Of a stretch of 55,803 bases of DNA, positions 1 to 10,188 are shown piece by piece. Made by a program: the position numbers and the translations under genes. Below the pieces are notes generated by a model. The model saw nothing but the letters and a program-made list of their open reading frames with translations, made no database searches and was not told where the DNA came from. This DNA is from Campylobacter lari (GTDB lineage: Bacteria > Campylobacterota > Campylobacteria > Campylobacterales > Campylobacteraceae), in the NCBI RefSeq assembly GCF_004357905.1, contig NZ_SMTT01000008.1, positions 1-55,803 on the forward strand, in the 5' to 3' direction. How positions within the stretch are numbered: position 1 is the first letter of the stretch; each line of letters starts with the position of its first letter.

Positions 1-13
1 ACCGCTTTTATAA

Positions 14-1105
14 TTAAACACCAAAGAAAATTTCAGGTTTTAATCTAAGCATTAAACAATATGCAGCCAAACTAGCTTGCTCTCTTGTATAGTTTCTATT
101 GCCTTGTATATGAATGCATTCTTGTAAAAAGGTTCCATCTTTATACATAGCTCCTATGTAGATGGTGCCTGCTTTGGTATTTTTATCATTTTCTTCTCCA
201 GCTACCCCACTAAGCGCTAAAGCAAAATCACAATTTGTGGTTTTAAAAACCCCTTTTAACATAAAATAAATACAACGATCAGAATATTCCCCAACACTTT
301 CTAAAGTATCATTGCTCACCCCAAGCCAAGAATTTTTTAAACGATTAGAATAAGTGATCAAAGAACCCTCAAACACATTAGAAATTCCTGAATTTTCAGC
401 AAATTTTGAAGCACAAAGTCCTGCGGTACAACTTTCTGCAAAGGAAATTTTTAAGTTTTTTTCTAAAAGTTTTTTGGCTATAAATTTAATAGGATCGTTT
501 CCTAAAAATACTTTTCCTGCAAAAAGTTTGAAAACCCCTTTTAAAAAGCCTTCTAGTTTTCCATATTGACTAGCGCTTGCTCTAATACAAATAAGATTAT
601 CTAATAATGCACTTGAGCAAGTTTGAATTTCAAAAGAAGTAGTAAGTGTGCTAAGTAAGATATTTGCACTCATTTCATCTATATCTAAAAGACAAAAATA
701 CGCATAGTCAAGTTCAGGATTTTGCAAAATCAAAGGTAATTTTTGCTCTATATTTATATTTAATAAATTAATATGGCATTGCTCAAAAGAACTTAAAAAG
801 GAATTTTTTTCACGCAAAGCTTTTGAAGGTACTAGGGTATCATTTTCTAAGATTAAAACATCATCATTTAAGGTTGCTATGATTTTAGCTATGGTTGCAT
901 AGTATTCGCTAATGCTAAAAATGGTTATATAGCTATATTCTTTAGAAAGTTTTTCAAGTAAAAAAGGAAGTTCTTTGTCAGGTTTGTTTATAAATTTTAA
1001 CTCATGAAGCTCTAAAAACTGCTTTTTGTATTCTTCTTGTATATAACGCATATAATTTTCATTAATAATAATTTCATTGCCTATAATGATGATGAGATGT
1101 TTCAT
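14..1105 (-). CDS. cinA: CinA family protein (nicotinamide-nucleotide amidohydrolase-like)
   Basis: This encodes a 363-residue protein whose last ~150 residues match the CinA C-terminal domain: FAESCTAG near residue 220, then LALSGVAG, AGTIYIG and a closing REQASLAAY. That domain hydrolyses NMN in the pyridine-nucleotide cycle. The N-terminal half should be the MoCF-like domain of COG1058, but I see it only weakly. I chose the ATG at 1105 rather than a longer frame because AAAGGA lies just upstream and a TATAAT box (1127-1132) leaves a short leader. It diverges from ileS. The family is clear; the enzymatic role is inferred. Confidence 0.88.
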   Translation of the reverse strand: MKHLIIIIGNEIIINENYMRYIQEEYKKQFLELHELKFINKPDKELPFLLEKLSKEYSYITIFSISEYYATIAKIIATLNDDVLILENDTLVPSKALREKNSFLSSFEQCHINLLNINIEQKLPLILQNPELDYAYFCLLDIDEMSANILLSTLTTSFEIQTCSSALLDNLICIRASASQYGKLEGFLKGVFKLFAGKVFLGNDPIKFIAKKLLEKNLKISFAESCTAGLCASKFAENSGISNVFEGSLITYSNRLKNSWLGVSNDTLESVGEYSDRCIYFMLKGVFKTTNCDFALALSGVAGEENDKNTKAGTIYIGAMYKDGTFLQECIHIQGNRNYTREQASLAAYCLMLRLKPEIFFGV

Positions 1106-1126
1106 GATTTTCCTTTTTTTATTGCG

Positions 1127-1132
1127 ATTATA
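1127..1132 (-). promoter_or_regulatory. cinA promoter, extended -10
   Basis: On the minus strand this reads TGT-TATAAT, an extended -10 box about 22 bases before the cinA start. No -35 box is obvious, which is usual for Campylobacter sigma-70 promoters. Confidence 0.5.
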
Positions 1133-1167
1133 ACAAAAAAATAAGTGCAAATTAAAAGTATTTTAAG

Positions 1168-1173
1168 TAGAAT
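1168..1173 (+). promoter_or_regulatory. ileS operon promoter, -10 box
   Basis: TAGAAT lies 33 bases before the ileS start in the divergent gap between cinA and ileS. It differs from TATAAT at one position and is preceded by T-rich sequence. It is the best candidate -10 in the gap but has no experimental support here. Confidence 0.4.
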
Positions 1174-1205
1174 TTACTATTTTTAAATTTTTCAAGGTGG
1201 ATTAT

Positions 1206-3971
1206 ATGGATTATAAAGATACGCTATTGCTTCCAAATACGACTTTTGCAATGCGTGCAAATTTAGCAGAGCTTGAGCCTAAGCGTTTTAGTAAGTGGTT
1301 TGAAAACAACTATGCTTATGAAAAAATGAAACAAAAAAGACAAGGAATAAGCGAGAGTTTTACTTTACATGATGGCCCTCCTTATGCTAATGGACATTTG
1401 CATATTGGCCATGCTTTAAATAAAATTTTAAAAGATATCATCATTAAAATGCATTATTTTCAAGGTAAAAAAGTGCGTTTTACTCCTGGTTGGGATTGTC
1501 ATGGTTTACCGATAGAACAGCAAGTTGAAGTTAAACTTAAAGATAAAAAGCAAAGTTTAAGCAAAAAAGAAATTCGTGAGTTTTGTAGAGAGCATGCGAG
1601 AGAATTTGTAAATATCCAAAGAGATGAATTTAAGTCTTTGGGTGTGATTGCTGATTGGGATGAGCCATACTTGACTATGAAAAATGCTTTTGAGGCAGAT
1701 ATTTACAAAGCTTTATGTAAAATCGCTAAAAAAGGACTTTTGCTAGAAAGAAGTAAGCCTGTTTTTTGGAGTTGGGCTGCTAAGAGTGCATTAGCAGAAG
1801 CTGAAGTAGAGTATGAAGACAAAGAAGATTATTCTATTTTTGTAGCTTTTGAGCTTGATAAAACTTCCCTTGAAAAGCTAGGTGTAAAAAAAGCTAAAGC
1901 AGTCATTTGGACTACCACGCCTTGGACTTTACCGGCAAATCAAGCTATATCTTTAAATCCAAATGAAAAATATGTTATCACTGAAGAAGGTTATATTTTT
2001 GCTAAAGCCTTGCTTGAAAATATGATTAATAAAAACTTCACTCAAGGAAAAATTCAAAAAGAACTTTTAGGTTCTGAATTTGAAAATTTAAGTGCTATTA
2101 ATCCACTCAATCAAAGAAAATCCACTCTTATTTTAGGCGATCATGTTTTAATGGAAGGTGGAACAGGGCTTGTACATACTGCACCGGGTCATGGTGAGGA
2201 TGATTATTATGTGTGCTTAAAATATGGCATTGAAGTGATTATGCCAGTAGATGATGGTGGGTGTTATGATGAAACACTAAGAGCTAAAGGGCTTTTGCCA
2301 GAGCATTTATTAAATGAGTTTATAGGACTTCATATTTTTAAAGCAAATGAGCGTATTTTAGAATTGCTTGGCGAAGCTTTGCTTGAAAGTTCTAAATTTA
2401 TACATTCTTATCCATTTTGTTGGAGAACACATAAACCGGTTATTTATAGAGCTACAAAACAATGGTTTATCTTAATGGATGAGAAAAAATTAGATGGAAA
2501 ATCTTTAAGAGAGCTAGCACTAGAGCAATTAAATAATGTGAAATTTTACCCAGAAAGTGGGGTAAAAAGACTTAGTTCTATGATAGAAAATCGCCCTGAT
2601 TGGTGTATATCAAGACAAAGAGATTGGGGTGTGCCTATCGCATTTTTTAGAGATAAAAACACCAAAGAAGTGATTTTTGATGATGATGTTTTAGATCATT
2701 TAGTGGGAATTTTTGAAGCAAATGGAGCTGATGCGTGGTGGGATTTAGAAATAAAAGATTTATTATCGCCAAATAGCAAATATGATCCAAATAATTTAGA
2801 AAAAGTTTATGATATTTTAGATGTTTGGTTTGATAGTGGTAGCACTTGGGAAGCAGTATTAAACTCAGCAAGATATGATGCAGGAGAATATCAAGCTTCA
2901 ATGTATCTTGAAGGAAGTGACCAGCACCGTGGATGGTTTCAAAGCTCACTTTTAATTTCTACTGCTATCAATCACAAAACCCCATATAAAAATATACTTA
3001 CTCATGGCTTTACCGTAGATGAAAAGGGTCAAAAAATGAGTAAATCTAAGGGTAATGTGATTTTACCTCAAAATGTAGCTAAAAATTATGGGGTAGAAAT
3101 TTTAAGACTTTGGATAATGCTTAGTGATTATTCAACAGACTTAAAAATTTCAGATAATATCTTAAAACAAGTAAGCGAGCAGTATAGAAAGATAAGAAAT
3201 ACTATAAGATTTTTACTTGCAAATACTAATGATATGGAATTTTTAGAAACAAAAAATTTCACACTTTTAGATAAGTGGATTTTAATGCGTGCAAAAGTTG
3301 CTTTTGAAGCATGTGAAGTTGCTTTTGAAAAATATGAATTTGCAAAAGGCTTTAGTGTGCTTTTAAATTTCTTAAGTGCGGATTTAAGTGGAATTTATTT
3401 AGATGTGTGCAAAGATAGATTGTATTGTAATGCAAAAGATGATACAAAAAGAGTAAGCGCGCAAAGTGCTATGGTGCTAATAGCTAGAAAACTTTTCACG
3501 CTTTTAGCTCCAAGTTTAACTTACACTATAGATGAAGCTTTAGAACATGCAAATGTGGCTATTAAAGAAAATGCTAAAGATGTGTTTGATTTGGTGTTAA
3601 AAAATGGCTTTGATTATGAGTATAAAATCGAAGATGATTTATTTATAAAATCAAGAGAAAAATTCTTTGAGCTTGTTGATGTATTAAAAAAAGACAAAAT
3701 CATCAAATCAACCTTAGAGTTAAGCTTGCAAACAAGCGCAAATGAGCTTTTGAGTGAAGATATTGAAGAAGTAGCTGATTGGTTTATGGTAAGCTCGATA
3801 GAAAGCTTAGATGATAAAGAAACTTTGAGTGAGTTTAAAATAGATGATCATAGTTTTAAAATCGTGCGTTCTTTATTGCACAAATGTCCAAGATGTTGGA
3901 AATTTTTAGCAAAAGAAGAAGAATGTTTATGTCCAAGATGTAATAGCGTGGAAAAAGCAAAAAATGTTTGA
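1206..3971 (+). CDS. ileS: Isoleucyl-tRNA synthetase
   Basis: This class I aminoacyl-tRNA synthetase charges tRNA-Ile. The HIGH signature is at residues 66-69 and KMSKS at about 610-614. The editing domain lies between them, with the typical [11 protein letters not shown] stretch. The C-terminus has two zinc-binding CPRC pairs. The length of 921 residues is normal for bacteria. A GTG at 1197 is in frame, but the ATG at 1206 has AAGG eight bases upstream and gives the expected N-terminus [10 protein letters not shown]. It opens an operon with a tiny membrane gene and gatA; the last eight bases overlap the next start. Confidence 0.98.
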   Translation: MDYKDTLLLPNTTFAMRANLAELEPKRFSKWFENNYAYEKMKQKRQGISESFTLHDGPPYANGHLHIGHALNKILKDIIIKMHYFQGKKVRFTPGWDCHGLPIEQQVEVKLKDKKQSLSKKEIREFCREHAREFVNIQRDEFKSLGVIADWDEPYLTMKNAFEADIYKALCKIAKKGLLLERSKPVFWSWAAKSALAEAEVEYEDKEDYSIFVAFELDKTSLEKLGVKKAKAVIWTTTPWTLPANQAISLNPNEKYVITEEGYIFAKALLENMINKNFTQGKIQKELLGSEFENLSAINPLNQRKSTLILGDHVLMEGGTGLVHTAPGHGEDDYYVCLKYGIEVIMPVDDGGCYDETLRAKGLLPEHLLNEFIGLHIFKANERILELLGEALLESSKFIHSYPFCWRTHKPVIYRATKQWFILMDEKKLDGKSLRELALEQLNNVKFYPESGVKRLSSMIENRPDWCISRQRDWGVPIAFFRDKNTKEVIFDDDVLDHLVGIFEANGADAWWDLEIKDLLSPNSKYDPNNLEKVYDILDVWFDSGSTWEAVLNSARYDAGEYQASMYLEGSDQHRGWFQSSLLISTAINHKTPYKNILTHGFTVDEKGQKMSKSKGNVILPQNVAKNYGVEILRLWIMLSDYSTDLKISDNILKQVSEQYRKIRNTIRFLLANTNDMEFLETKNFTLLDKWILMRAKVAFEACEVAFEKYEFAKGFSVLLNFLSADLSGIYLDVCKDRLYCNAKDDTKRVSAQSAMVLIARKLFTLLAPSLTYTIDEALEHANVAIKENAKDVFDLVLKNGFDYEYKIEDDLFIKSREKFFELVDVLKKDKIIKSTLELSLQTSANELLSEDIEEVADWFMVSSIESLDDKETLSEFKIDDHSFKIVRSLLHKCPRCWKFLAKEEECLCPRCNSVEKAKNV

Positions 3972-4071
3972 GCAAGCTTTACCTTTTAGCGTGGTGGTGA
4001 TTACTTTATTGAGCTTTTTATTTATCACGCTTTTTTTGTTTTATTTGGTTAAAAAATTTAAGGATAAATAA
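3964..4071 (+). CDS. Tiny single-pass membrane protein, 35 aa
   Basis: This short gene begins inside the last codons of ileS and its TAA shares one base with the gatA ATG (TAATG), so translation is probably coupled on both sides. The product has an acidic start (MFEQALPF), one hydrophobic helix of about 22 residues and a basic tail ending KKFKDK, which suggests one membrane pass with the C-terminus inside. From memory, C. jejuni has a small membrane-protein gene at the same place between ileS and gatA, which supports a real gene. Its function is unknown. Confidence 0.7.
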   Translation: MFEQALPFSVVVITLLSFLFITLFLFYLVKKFKDK

Positions 4072-5435
4072 TGGTAACTTTAAAAGAAGCTTTGAAATTT
4101 TCAAATGAAGAATTAGAAAATCTAAAAAAAGAATTAAATGAAAAAGCACATCAGCAAAAGCATTTAGGTGCTTATGTAGAGCAGTTTTTAAATAAAGACT
4201 TAAGCACTTCAGGTACTGGCGTACCAGTAGCTATAAAAGATAATATTAGTGTAAAAGATTGGGAATTAACTTGTGGTTCTAAAATTTTACAAGGCTATGT
4301 GGCTCCTTATGATGCAAGCGCTATTGTAAATTTACGCAAAAATAATTTTACTCCATTTGGAAGATGTAATATGGATGAGTTTGCTATGGGAAGTACAAGT
4401 GCAACTTCTTTTTATGGTAAGACTTTAAATCCGCTTGATAATACTAAAGTTCCAGGTGGAAGTAGTGGGGGGAGTGCTGCTGCGGTTGCTTCAGGGATAG
4501 CTTTGGCAAGTTTGGGTTCAGATACAGGTGGTTCGGTAAGACAGCCTGCTGCATTTTGTGGTTGTGTTGGGTTTAAGCCAAGTTATGGAAGAGTTAGTAG
4601 GTATGGTTTAGCAGCGTATTCTTCAAGCCTTGATCAAATCGGAGTTTTAACGCAAAATGTTGAAGATGCTGCGATTTTATATGATGCTATTGCAGGTTAT
4701 GATGAAAAAGATAGCACAAGTGCAAACATAGCTTTTGAACCAACCGCACCAAAACTAAATGCAAATAAAAAGCTAAAAATAGCTGTGATTAAAAACTATA
4801 TAGAGCAAACTAATGATGATGTAAAACAAGCCTTATTAAAAACTATAGATATATTAAAAGCAAATGGCCATGAGATTGTTTATAAAGACTTAATGGATTC
4901 TACATTTGATGTTGCGGCTTATTATATCATAGCAGCAGCTGAAGCAAGTGCAAATTTAAGCCGTTATGATGGCGTAAGATATGGTAGAAGAAGTGAAAAA
5001 TGTGACAATCTTAGCCAAATGTATGTAAATAGCAGAAGTGAAGGTTTTGGTGAGGAAGTAAAAAGAAGAATTTTACTAGGAACCTTTGTTTTAAGTAGTG
5101 GCTATTATGATGCATACTACATCAAAGCACAAAAGGCTAGAAGATTTATCAAGCAAAAATATGAAGAAATTTTAAACGATTGTGATTTGATTTTTATGCC
5201 AGTTGCTCCAAGCGTTGCTTTTGGTTTTAACGATATAAAAACTCCAGTGCAAATGTATTTAGAAGATGTATTTACTATTTCAGTGAATTTAGCAGGACTT
5301 GGTGGCATTAGTGTGCCAGTAGGAAAAAATGAAAATGGACTTAGTATTTCTGCTCAGCTTATATGCAAAGCTTATGATGAGCAAACTTTATTAGATGGTG
5401 CTTTGAGCTTGGAAGAAATTATCAAAAACAAATAA
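4071..5435 (+). CDS. gatA: Glutamyl-tRNA(Gln) amidotransferase subunit A
   Basis: GatA is the amidase subunit of GatCAB, which converts Glu-tRNA(Gln) to Gln-tRNA(Gln) (and often Asp-tRNA(Asn) to Asn-tRNA(Asn)). The amidase-signature triad is visible: Lys56 in VAIKDN, a serine at about 131 in GGSSGGS, and the nucleophile Ser155 in DTGGSVRQ. The length of 454 residues is typical. It lies directly downstream of the 35-residue membrane gene and ten bases before guaB. gatB and gatC are not in the window, so the complex is encoded in pieces. Confidence 0.97.
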   Translation: MVTLKEALKFSNEELENLKKELNEKAHQQKHLGAYVEQFLNKDLSTSGTGVPVAIKDNISVKDWELTCGSKILQGYVAPYDASAIVNLRKNNFTPFGRCNMDEFAMGSTSATSFYGKTLNPLDNTKVPGGSSGGSAAAVASGIALASLGSDTGGSVRQPAAFCGCVGFKPSYGRVSRYGLAAYSSSLDQIGVLTQNVEDAAILYDAIAGYDEKDSTSANIAFEPTAPKLNANKKLKIAVIKNYIEQTNDDVKQALLKTIDILKANGHEIVYKDLMDSTFDVAAYYIIAAAEASANLSRYDGVRYGRRSEKCDNLSQMYVNSRSEGFGEEVKRRILLGTFVLSSGYYDAYYIKAQKARRFIKQKYEEILNDCDLIFMPVAPSVAFGFNDIKTPVQMYLEDVFTISVNLAGLGGISVPVGKNENGLSISAQLICKAYDEQTLLDGALSLEEIIKNK

Positions 5436-5445
5436 AGGAAAAATT

Positions 5446-6897
5446 ATGAAAATCATAAAACGCGCTTTGACTTTTGAAGATGTTTTACTAGTCCCTCAAT
5501 ATTCTGAGGTTTTACCTAAAGAAGTAGATATTAAAACAAGACTTACAAAAAATATCACCTTAAATATGCCTTTGATTTCGGCTGCTATGGATACAGTTAC
5601 TGAACATAGAGCAGCTATTATGATGGCAAGGCTTGGTGGCATAGGGGTAATCCATAAAAATATGGACATAGCTTCACAAGTTAGAGAGATAAAAAGAGTT
5701 AAAAAAAGTGAAAGTGGCGTGATTATGGATCCTATTTATATAGGGCCTAAAGCAAGTGTTAAAGAAGCGCTAGAACTCATGGCTGAATATAGAATTTCAG
5801 GCGTTCCTGTGGTAGATGAGAATAAAATTTTAATAGGAATTTTAACTAATCGCGATTTAAGATTTGAAACTAACTTTGATAATTTAGTAGAAAATGTAAT
5901 GACAAAAATGCCTTTAATCACTGCTAAAAAAGGCTCTACTTTAGATGATGCAGAAAGGATTTTCTCTACTAATAAAGTAGAAAAACTTCCAATCGTAGAT
6001 GAAAATAATCGCTTAGAAGGTTTAATCACTATAAAAGATTTGAAAAAACGCAAAGAATATCCAAATTCAAATAAAGATGCTTATGGAAGATTAAGAGTGG
6101 CTGCAGCCGTGGGTGTGGGTCAGCTTGATCGCGTAAAGGCTTTAGTAGAAGCTGAAGTTGATGTTATAGTAATGGATAGTGCGCATGGACATTCTAAAGG
6201 GATTATTGATACATTAAAAGCAATTAAGGCTGAATTTAATGTAGATGTGATAGTAGGAAATGTTGCAAGTGCTAAAGCGGTTAAAGATCTATGTGAAGCA
6301 GGTGCAGACGCTGTTAAGATAGGTATAGGACCTGGTAGTATTTGCACCACACGCATTGTTTCAGGTGTGGGTGTACCTCAAATTTCAGCTATAGATGAAT
6401 GTGCAATAGAAGCGAGTAAATACAGCGTGCCAGTAATCGCTGATGGGGGTATAAAATACTCAGGCGATATTGCAAAAGCTATCGCAGCAGGAGCAAGTAG
6501 TGTGATGATAGGTTCACTTTTAGCAGGAACTGATGAGAGTCCAGGTGAGTTATTTACTTATCAAGGAAGACAATATAAGAGTTATCGTGGCATGGGAAGC
6601 TTAGGTGCTATGCAAAAAGGTAGTTCAGATAGATATTTCCAAGAAGGTACAGCTCAAGATAAACTTGTACCTGAAGGTATTGAAGGTAGGGTGCCTTATG
6701 TAGGAAGTATAAAAAGTGTAGTACATCAACTTTTAGGTGGGCTTAGATCTTCTATGGGTTATGTAGGTGCAGTAGATATCAAAGCTTTCCAAGAAAGAGC
6801 TGAATTTGTAGAAATCACCGCAGCAGGATTAAAAGAAAGCCATGTGCATGATGTAACTATCACTGCTGAAGCACCAAATTATAAGGTGAGTAATTAA
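5446..6897 (+). CDS. guaB: Inosine-5'-monophosphate dehydrogenase
   Basis: IMPDH oxidises IMP to XMP with NAD, the committed step to guanine nucleotides. The protein has 483 residues: a TIM barrel split by two CBS domains at roughly residues 90-210. The catalytic loop GPGSICTTR holds the nucleophile Cys300, and the flap contains [15 protein letters not shown] sits just before the ATG. Its TAA overlaps the ATG of the xseB-like gene (TAATG), placing it firmly in the ileS-gatA-guaB operon. Confidence 0.98.
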   Translation: MKIIKRALTFEDVLLVPQYSEVLPKEVDIKTRLTKNITLNMPLISAAMDTVTEHRAAIMMARLGGIGVIHKNMDIASQVREIKRVKKSESGVIMDPIYIGPKASVKEALELMAEYRISGVPVVDENKILIGILTNRDLRFETNFDNLVENVMTKMPLITAKKGSTLDDAERIFSTNKVEKLPIVDENNRLEGLITIKDLKKRKEYPNSNKDAYGRLRVAAAVGVGQLDRVKALVEAEVDVIVMDSAHGHSKGIIDTLKAIKAEFNVDVIVGNVASAKAVKDLCEAGADAVKIGIGPGSICTTRIVSGVGVPQISAIDECAIEASKYSVPVIADGGIKYSGDIAKAIAAGASSVMIGSLLAGTDESPGELFTYQGRQYKSYRGMGSLGAMQKGSSDRYFQEGTAQDKLVPEGIEGRVPYVGSIKSVVHQLLGGLRSSMGYVGAVDIKAFQERAEFVEITAAGLKESHVHDVTITAEAPNYKVSN

Positions 6898-7070
6898 TGG
6901 AATTTGAAGATCATATCAAACAAGCCGAGCTTTCTTTGGAAAAACTTAATGATAAAGATTTGGACCTTAAAACTTGCGTAGAAATTTATAAAGAAGGTTT
7001 AAAAAGTATCAAGCAAGCAAGAACTATGCTTGAAAATGCTAAATTAGAAATCGAGCAAGTAGATGAGTAG
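6897..7070 (+). CDS. xseB: Exodeoxyribonuclease VII small subunit
   Basis: This 57-codon gene was found by following the TAATG overlap after guaB. The product is an acidic, almost fully helical peptide with the XseB pattern: a leucine-rich first helix (ELSLEKLN), then [11 protein letters not shown] and [10 protein letters not shown]. XseB binds the large subunit XseA to form exonuclease VII, which degrades single-stranded DNA. The length fits the family's short members. The last codons overlap the start of the next gene, so translation is probably coupled. xseA is not in the window. Confidence 0.8.
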   Translation: MEFEDHIKQAELSLEKLNDKDLDLKTCVEIYKEGLKSIKQARTMLENAKLEIEQVDE

Positions 7071-7851
7071 TGTTGTAGCTTTACAATTTCCCACTTTGGC
7101 TTTGAGTGAATCAAGGCTTGATTATTATCTAAAAGCTGCCAAGGAAAGTGGTGCGAATTTGGTGGTTTTGGGTGAGTATGTTTTAAATAGCTTTTTTAGT
7201 GAGCTAAAAACTATGCCAAAAAGCATGATCAAAGAACAAAGTCAAAGCAAAAAAGCAAGCTTGATAAAACTTGCTAAAAAATATGATTTAAATATTATTG
7301 CACCTTTCATAAGTGTTGAAAATGATGGTTTAAAAAAACTATGCTTAAAAGTAGGTCCACAAAATGTAAAAGTGTATGAGCAACAAATTTTAATGCCTTA
7401 TGCACACTGGAATGAAGAAAAATTTTTTAACAATAAAAAAGCTGATAAGCTTAAACTTTTTACTTTCACACATGAGGGCTTAAAATGTGCTTTGCTTTTT
7501 GGCTTTGAGGCACATTTTGATATCTTTTGGCAAATGATCATGAAAAAAAAGATAGACTTAGTCATCATTCCCACAGCTAGCACCTTTGAAAGTAATCAAA
7601 GATGGCTAGAACTTTTAAAAACAAGAGCCTTTTTAAACTCAACAAGCATTTTAAGGGTTAATCGTATAGGTAATTTAAAGCAAGAAAATGAGTGGAAATT
7701 TTATGGAGATAGCTTTTTTATTAATGCTTTTGGCGAAGTGCAAGAGCAACTTGGCGATCAAGAAGAAATGCTTGTAGTGGAAGTTAGTAAGGCAAATGAA
7801 GCTAGAAATTTATGGGGCTTTGATAAGCTTGTGAAAAATTATGAAGAATAG
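7063..7851 (+). CDS. Carbon-nitrogen hydrolase (nitrilase) family protein
   Basis: This 262-residue protein has the nitrilase-superfamily fold pattern. Glu38 in VVLGEYV suits the catalytic glutamate, and Cys142 in [13 protein letters not shown] suits the nucleophile. The usual YxKxHL lysine motif aligns by eye with YEQQILMPY, where Gln107 stands in the lysine position, so the catalytic triad may be incomplete. Substrate is unknown; the family includes amidases, deaminated-glutathione amidase and carbamoylases. It is the last gene of the ileS operon and overlaps xseB by eight bases. Confidence 0.8.
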   Translation: MSSVVALQFPTLALSESRLDYYLKAAKESGANLVVLGEYVLNSFFSELKTMPKSMIKEQSQSKKASLIKLAKKYDLNIIAPFISVENDGLKKLCLKVGPQNVKVYEQQILMPYAHWNEEKFFNNKKADKLKLFTFTHEGLKCALLFGFEAHFDIFWQMIMKKKIDLVIIPTASTFESNQRWLELLKTRAFLNSTSILRVNRIGNLKQENEWKFYGDSFFINAFGEVQEQLGDQEEMLVVEVSKANEARNLWGFDKLVKNYEE

Positions 7852-7866
7852 TTTATATTTTAAAAC

Positions 7867-7900
7867 ACAAATTATACTTTTAATATAAAGTATAATTTGT
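7867..7900 (+). terminator. 14-bp inverted repeat, probable terminator of the ileS operon
   Basis: A perfect 14-bp stem (7867-7880 with 7887-7900) with a 6-base loop lies 15 bases after the nitrilase-family stop. The stem is almost all A and T with two G-C pairs. It could also work from the other strand, ending transcription through the decayed gene at 7934-8279. Confidence 0.6.
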
Positions 7901-7933
7901 TAGAATTAATAATTTAATATAGTAAATTTGGAT

Positions 7934-8279
7934 TTAACTATTTTGTTTATTAACTATAAACCAAAGAATTGAAAATCCTATTATTCCAATTGGTAAGGCA
8001 AGCATAAATAATAAAAATTTTATAACTATTTTTGCAATGATTAAAAAAGAGCATTGATAAAAAATACATTATCTCCAAGCAGTATATTTTTTAGTTCTTT
8101 CCATACAAAATATGCAAAAGGAAATAATAAAAATTAATTCCTAACATAATGAAAAAAGAGATGTCGCTAGACGGTGGAGTGATTAAATAAAAAAACAAAA
8201 AAATACATGCTGTAAACACATAATGTCTTATAAGTCATACTAGATTTATAGTGCTAAAAACTTTTAGTGGATTGATCAA
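7934..8279 (-). pseudogene. Decayed small integral membrane protein gene
   Basis: Read on the minus strand, a TTG codon at 8279 follows a strong AAGGAG and opens a frame beginning LINPLKVFSTINLV. It hits TGA after 14 codons, then continues in the same frame as a clear membrane segment (HYVFTACIFLFFYLITPP). A frame change near 8110 moves to AYFVWKELKNILLGDN, and one missing T in a T-run near 8045 is needed to reach the last segment, FLLFMLALPIGIIGFSILWF, ending NKQNS and TAA at 7934. At least three lesions mark it as a pseudogene of about 115 codons. The family is not recognised. Confidence 0.65.
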
Positions 8280-8515
8280 ATTTTACTCCTTATTTATTTA
8301 TAAAATATTTTGCAATTTTATTTTTTTAAATTAATTTAAACTTAATATTTTTATTTTAATATTGTTATATTAATACTAAATTAAATATAAAGTAGTTTTA
8401 GTATTAATAATTTATATAAGATTGTGTAAATATTTTGATGTGGCTATATGATTTATATCAGGATAAAATAAATACTCATTAAAAAGTTTATATTTTATTT
8501 TTAGTAAACAAATGA

Positions 8516-8521
8516 TAGAAT
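8516..8521 (+). promoter_or_regulatory. murC promoter, extended -10
   Basis: TGA-TAGAAT forms an extended -10 box about 35 bases before the murC ATG. The rest of 8280-8515 is very AT-rich and shows no gene. The predicted start of transcription falls close to or inside the following inverted repeat. Confidence 0.45.
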
Positions 8522-8522
8522 T

Positions 8523-8553
8523 TTGCCTTAAATTTTCAAAAAATTTGAGGCAA
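8523..8553 (+). promoter_or_regulatory. Inverted repeat covering the murC ribosome-binding site
   Basis: Bases 8523-8535 and 8541-8553 pair over 13 bp (one G-T wobble) around a 5-base loop. The right arm contains the GAGG ribosome-binding site (8547-8550) five bases before the ATG at 8556. If transcribed whole, the hairpin would hide the site and lower translation initiation. It could instead be a protein-binding palindrome near the transcription start. Confidence 0.45.
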
Positions 8554-8555
8554 GA

Positions 8556-9848
8556 ATGCAAAAAATTCATTTTATAGGTATAGGCGGTATTGGAATTTCA
8601 GCTTTGGCGAGATTTTTAAAAGAACAAGACTTTAAGATTAGTGGTTCTGATATCAAAGAAAGTAAAATCACAAAAGAATTAGAAAAAGAAGGTATAAATA
8701 TAAAAATTCCTCATCATAAAGACAATGTCAAAGATGTGGATTTAGTGGTGTATTCAGCTGCTATCAAAGAAGATAATGAGGAATTAATCAGCGCAAAAAA
8801 ACAAAACATCATAACGCTTTCAAGAAAAGAAGCCCTGCCTATGATTTTAAAAGACAAAAGAGTTTTTGCGGTTGCGGGAGCCCATGGTAAAAGCACGACT
8901 TCAAGCATTTTAGCAAGCTTGATAGAAGCTTCTGTTATTATTGGTGCAGTGCTAAAAGAAAGTGGTACCAATATGCTTTATAAAGAAAGCGAAAATCTCA
9001 TTTTTGAAGCTGATGAGAGTGACAGTTCTTTTTTGAACTCAAATCCTTATTTAGCTATAGTGACTAATGTTGAAGCAGAACATTTAGATCATTATGGAAA
9101 CGATCTTTCAAAATTATACAAAGCTTATGAAGACTTTTTGCGTTTGTCTAAAATTCAAGTGATTAATGCTGAAGATGAGTTTTTGTCAAGTTTAAATTTA
9201 AATAATGCAAAAAAGCTTTACCCAAGCAAAGATATCACAAATATTTATATGAAAGTAGAAAATTTTAAGCCAAAAACCTATTTTACACTTAAAGATTTAG
9301 GCGAATTTAGCGTTTTTGGTATGGGTGAGCATGTGGCGATGGACGCTGCTTTGGCTATTTTGGCTGCGAGTGAATTTATAAATATAGAAGAGCTAAAAAC
9401 TAAGCTTTTAAAATATCAAGGGATTAAAAAAAGATTTGATATTTTGTTTGCAAATGAAAATATGGCTTTGATTGATGATTATGGGCACCATCCAACAGAA
9501 ATTAAAACAACACTTAAAGCAGCAAGTGAGTATGCAAGGCTAGCTGGATATAAAAAAATCATAGCTATTTTTGAGCCTCATCGTTATACGCGTTTAAGTG
9601 CAAATATAGAGTATTTTAGTGAAGTTTTAGCAAATGTTGATGAGCTTTATATTTTACCTGTGTATGCAGCTGGGGAAGCTAAAATAGAAATTAATATGCA
9701 AAAATACTTTCCAAAAGCTAAATTTATAAAAGAAATCAAAAGAGAAGAAAATGCTATTTATCTTGATGATGAGTTGATTGAAAATGGTTTGGTAATTGGC
9801 TTTGGTGCGGGAGATATAAGCACAAAGCTTAGGGGAAAGTATGTTTAA
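8556..9848 (+). CDS. murC: UDP-N-acetylmuramate-L-alanine ligase
   Basis: MurC adds L-alanine to UDP-MurNAc, the first amino acid of the peptidoglycan stem. The 430-residue protein shows the N-terminal nucleotide-binding glycine loop (GIGGIGISALA), the ATP loop GAHGKST at residues 108-114, a metal-binding acidic stretch EADESDSSFL, and the Mur-ligase motifs DDYGHHPTE and EPHRYTR. It heads the long plus-strand run to 19.2 kb and overlaps the next gene by eight bases. alr and dapE in this window feed the same pathway. Confidence 0.97.
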   Translation: MQKIHFIGIGGIGISALARFLKEQDFKISGSDIKESKITKELEKEGINIKIPHHKDNVKDVDLVVYSAAIKEDNEELISAKKQNIITLSRKEALPMILKDKRVFAVAGAHGKSTTSSILASLIEASVIIGAVLKESGTNMLYKESENLIFEADESDSSFLNSNPYLAIVTNVEAEHLDHYGNDLSKLYKAYEDFLRLSKIQVINAEDEFLSSLNLNNAKKLYPSKDITNIYMKVENFKPKTYFTLKDLGEFSVFGMGEHVAMDAALAILAASEFINIEELKTKLLKYQGIKKRFDILFANENMALIDDYGHHPTEIKTTLKAASEYARLAGYKKIIAIFEPHRYTRLSANIEYFSEVLANVDELYILPVYAAGEAKIEINMQKYFPKAKFIKEIKREENAIYLDDELIENGLVIGFGAGDISTKLRGKYV

Positions 9849-10188
9849 GATTTTTTTATATATTTTAGCTTTTTTTGCGATTTTACTTTTTTTTGTTTTT
9901 TTACGTAAAAAAATAGGCAAGATTAGTAATTATCTTTTGATTTTAGTGTTGATTTTGATGATTGCTTTTGCGATTAAATTTGAGTTAAGTGCCACAAGAA
10001 GTGGTGTTTTAAAAAAAGAAACACTCAATGCATTTTTACAAGGACAAAGTTTGATTTGCAAAGATATTAATGTCACTAAAGAGTATTTTAACTTTGAACA
10101 TGGAACGCAAAGTTTTATTTCAAATGGTAAAAATAAACAATTTAAAGCCTATGTTTTTGATATAAAAGATTGCAAGGTAGATAAATAA
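9841..10188 (+). CDS. Small membrane protein of unknown function, 115 aa
   Basis: The ATG overlaps the end of murC by eight bases, and the TAA overlaps the mutS2 ATG by one base, so the three genes are tightly coupled. The product has two hydrophobic helices (about residues 4-21 and 29-46) separated by a basic turn RKKIGK, followed by a soluble C-terminal tail of about 70 residues with two cysteines. That topology leaves both termini on the same side. I recall a membrane-protein gene at this position in C. jejuni. No function can be assigned. Confidence 0.75.
   Translation: MFKIFLYILAFFAILLFFVFLRKKIGKISNYLLILVLILMIAFAIKFELSATRSGVLKKETLNAFLQGQSLICKDINVTKEYFNFEHGTQSFISNGKNKQFKAYVFDIKDCKVDK

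Noticed and set aside
1197-1205. GTG start for ileS
   Set aside because: The GTG overlaps the AAGG ribosome-binding site used by the ATG at 1206.
2647-2949. 100-codon minus-strand frame inside ileS
   Set aside because: It lies wholly within ileS, is His/Leu-rich low-complexity antisense, and has no ribosome-binding site.
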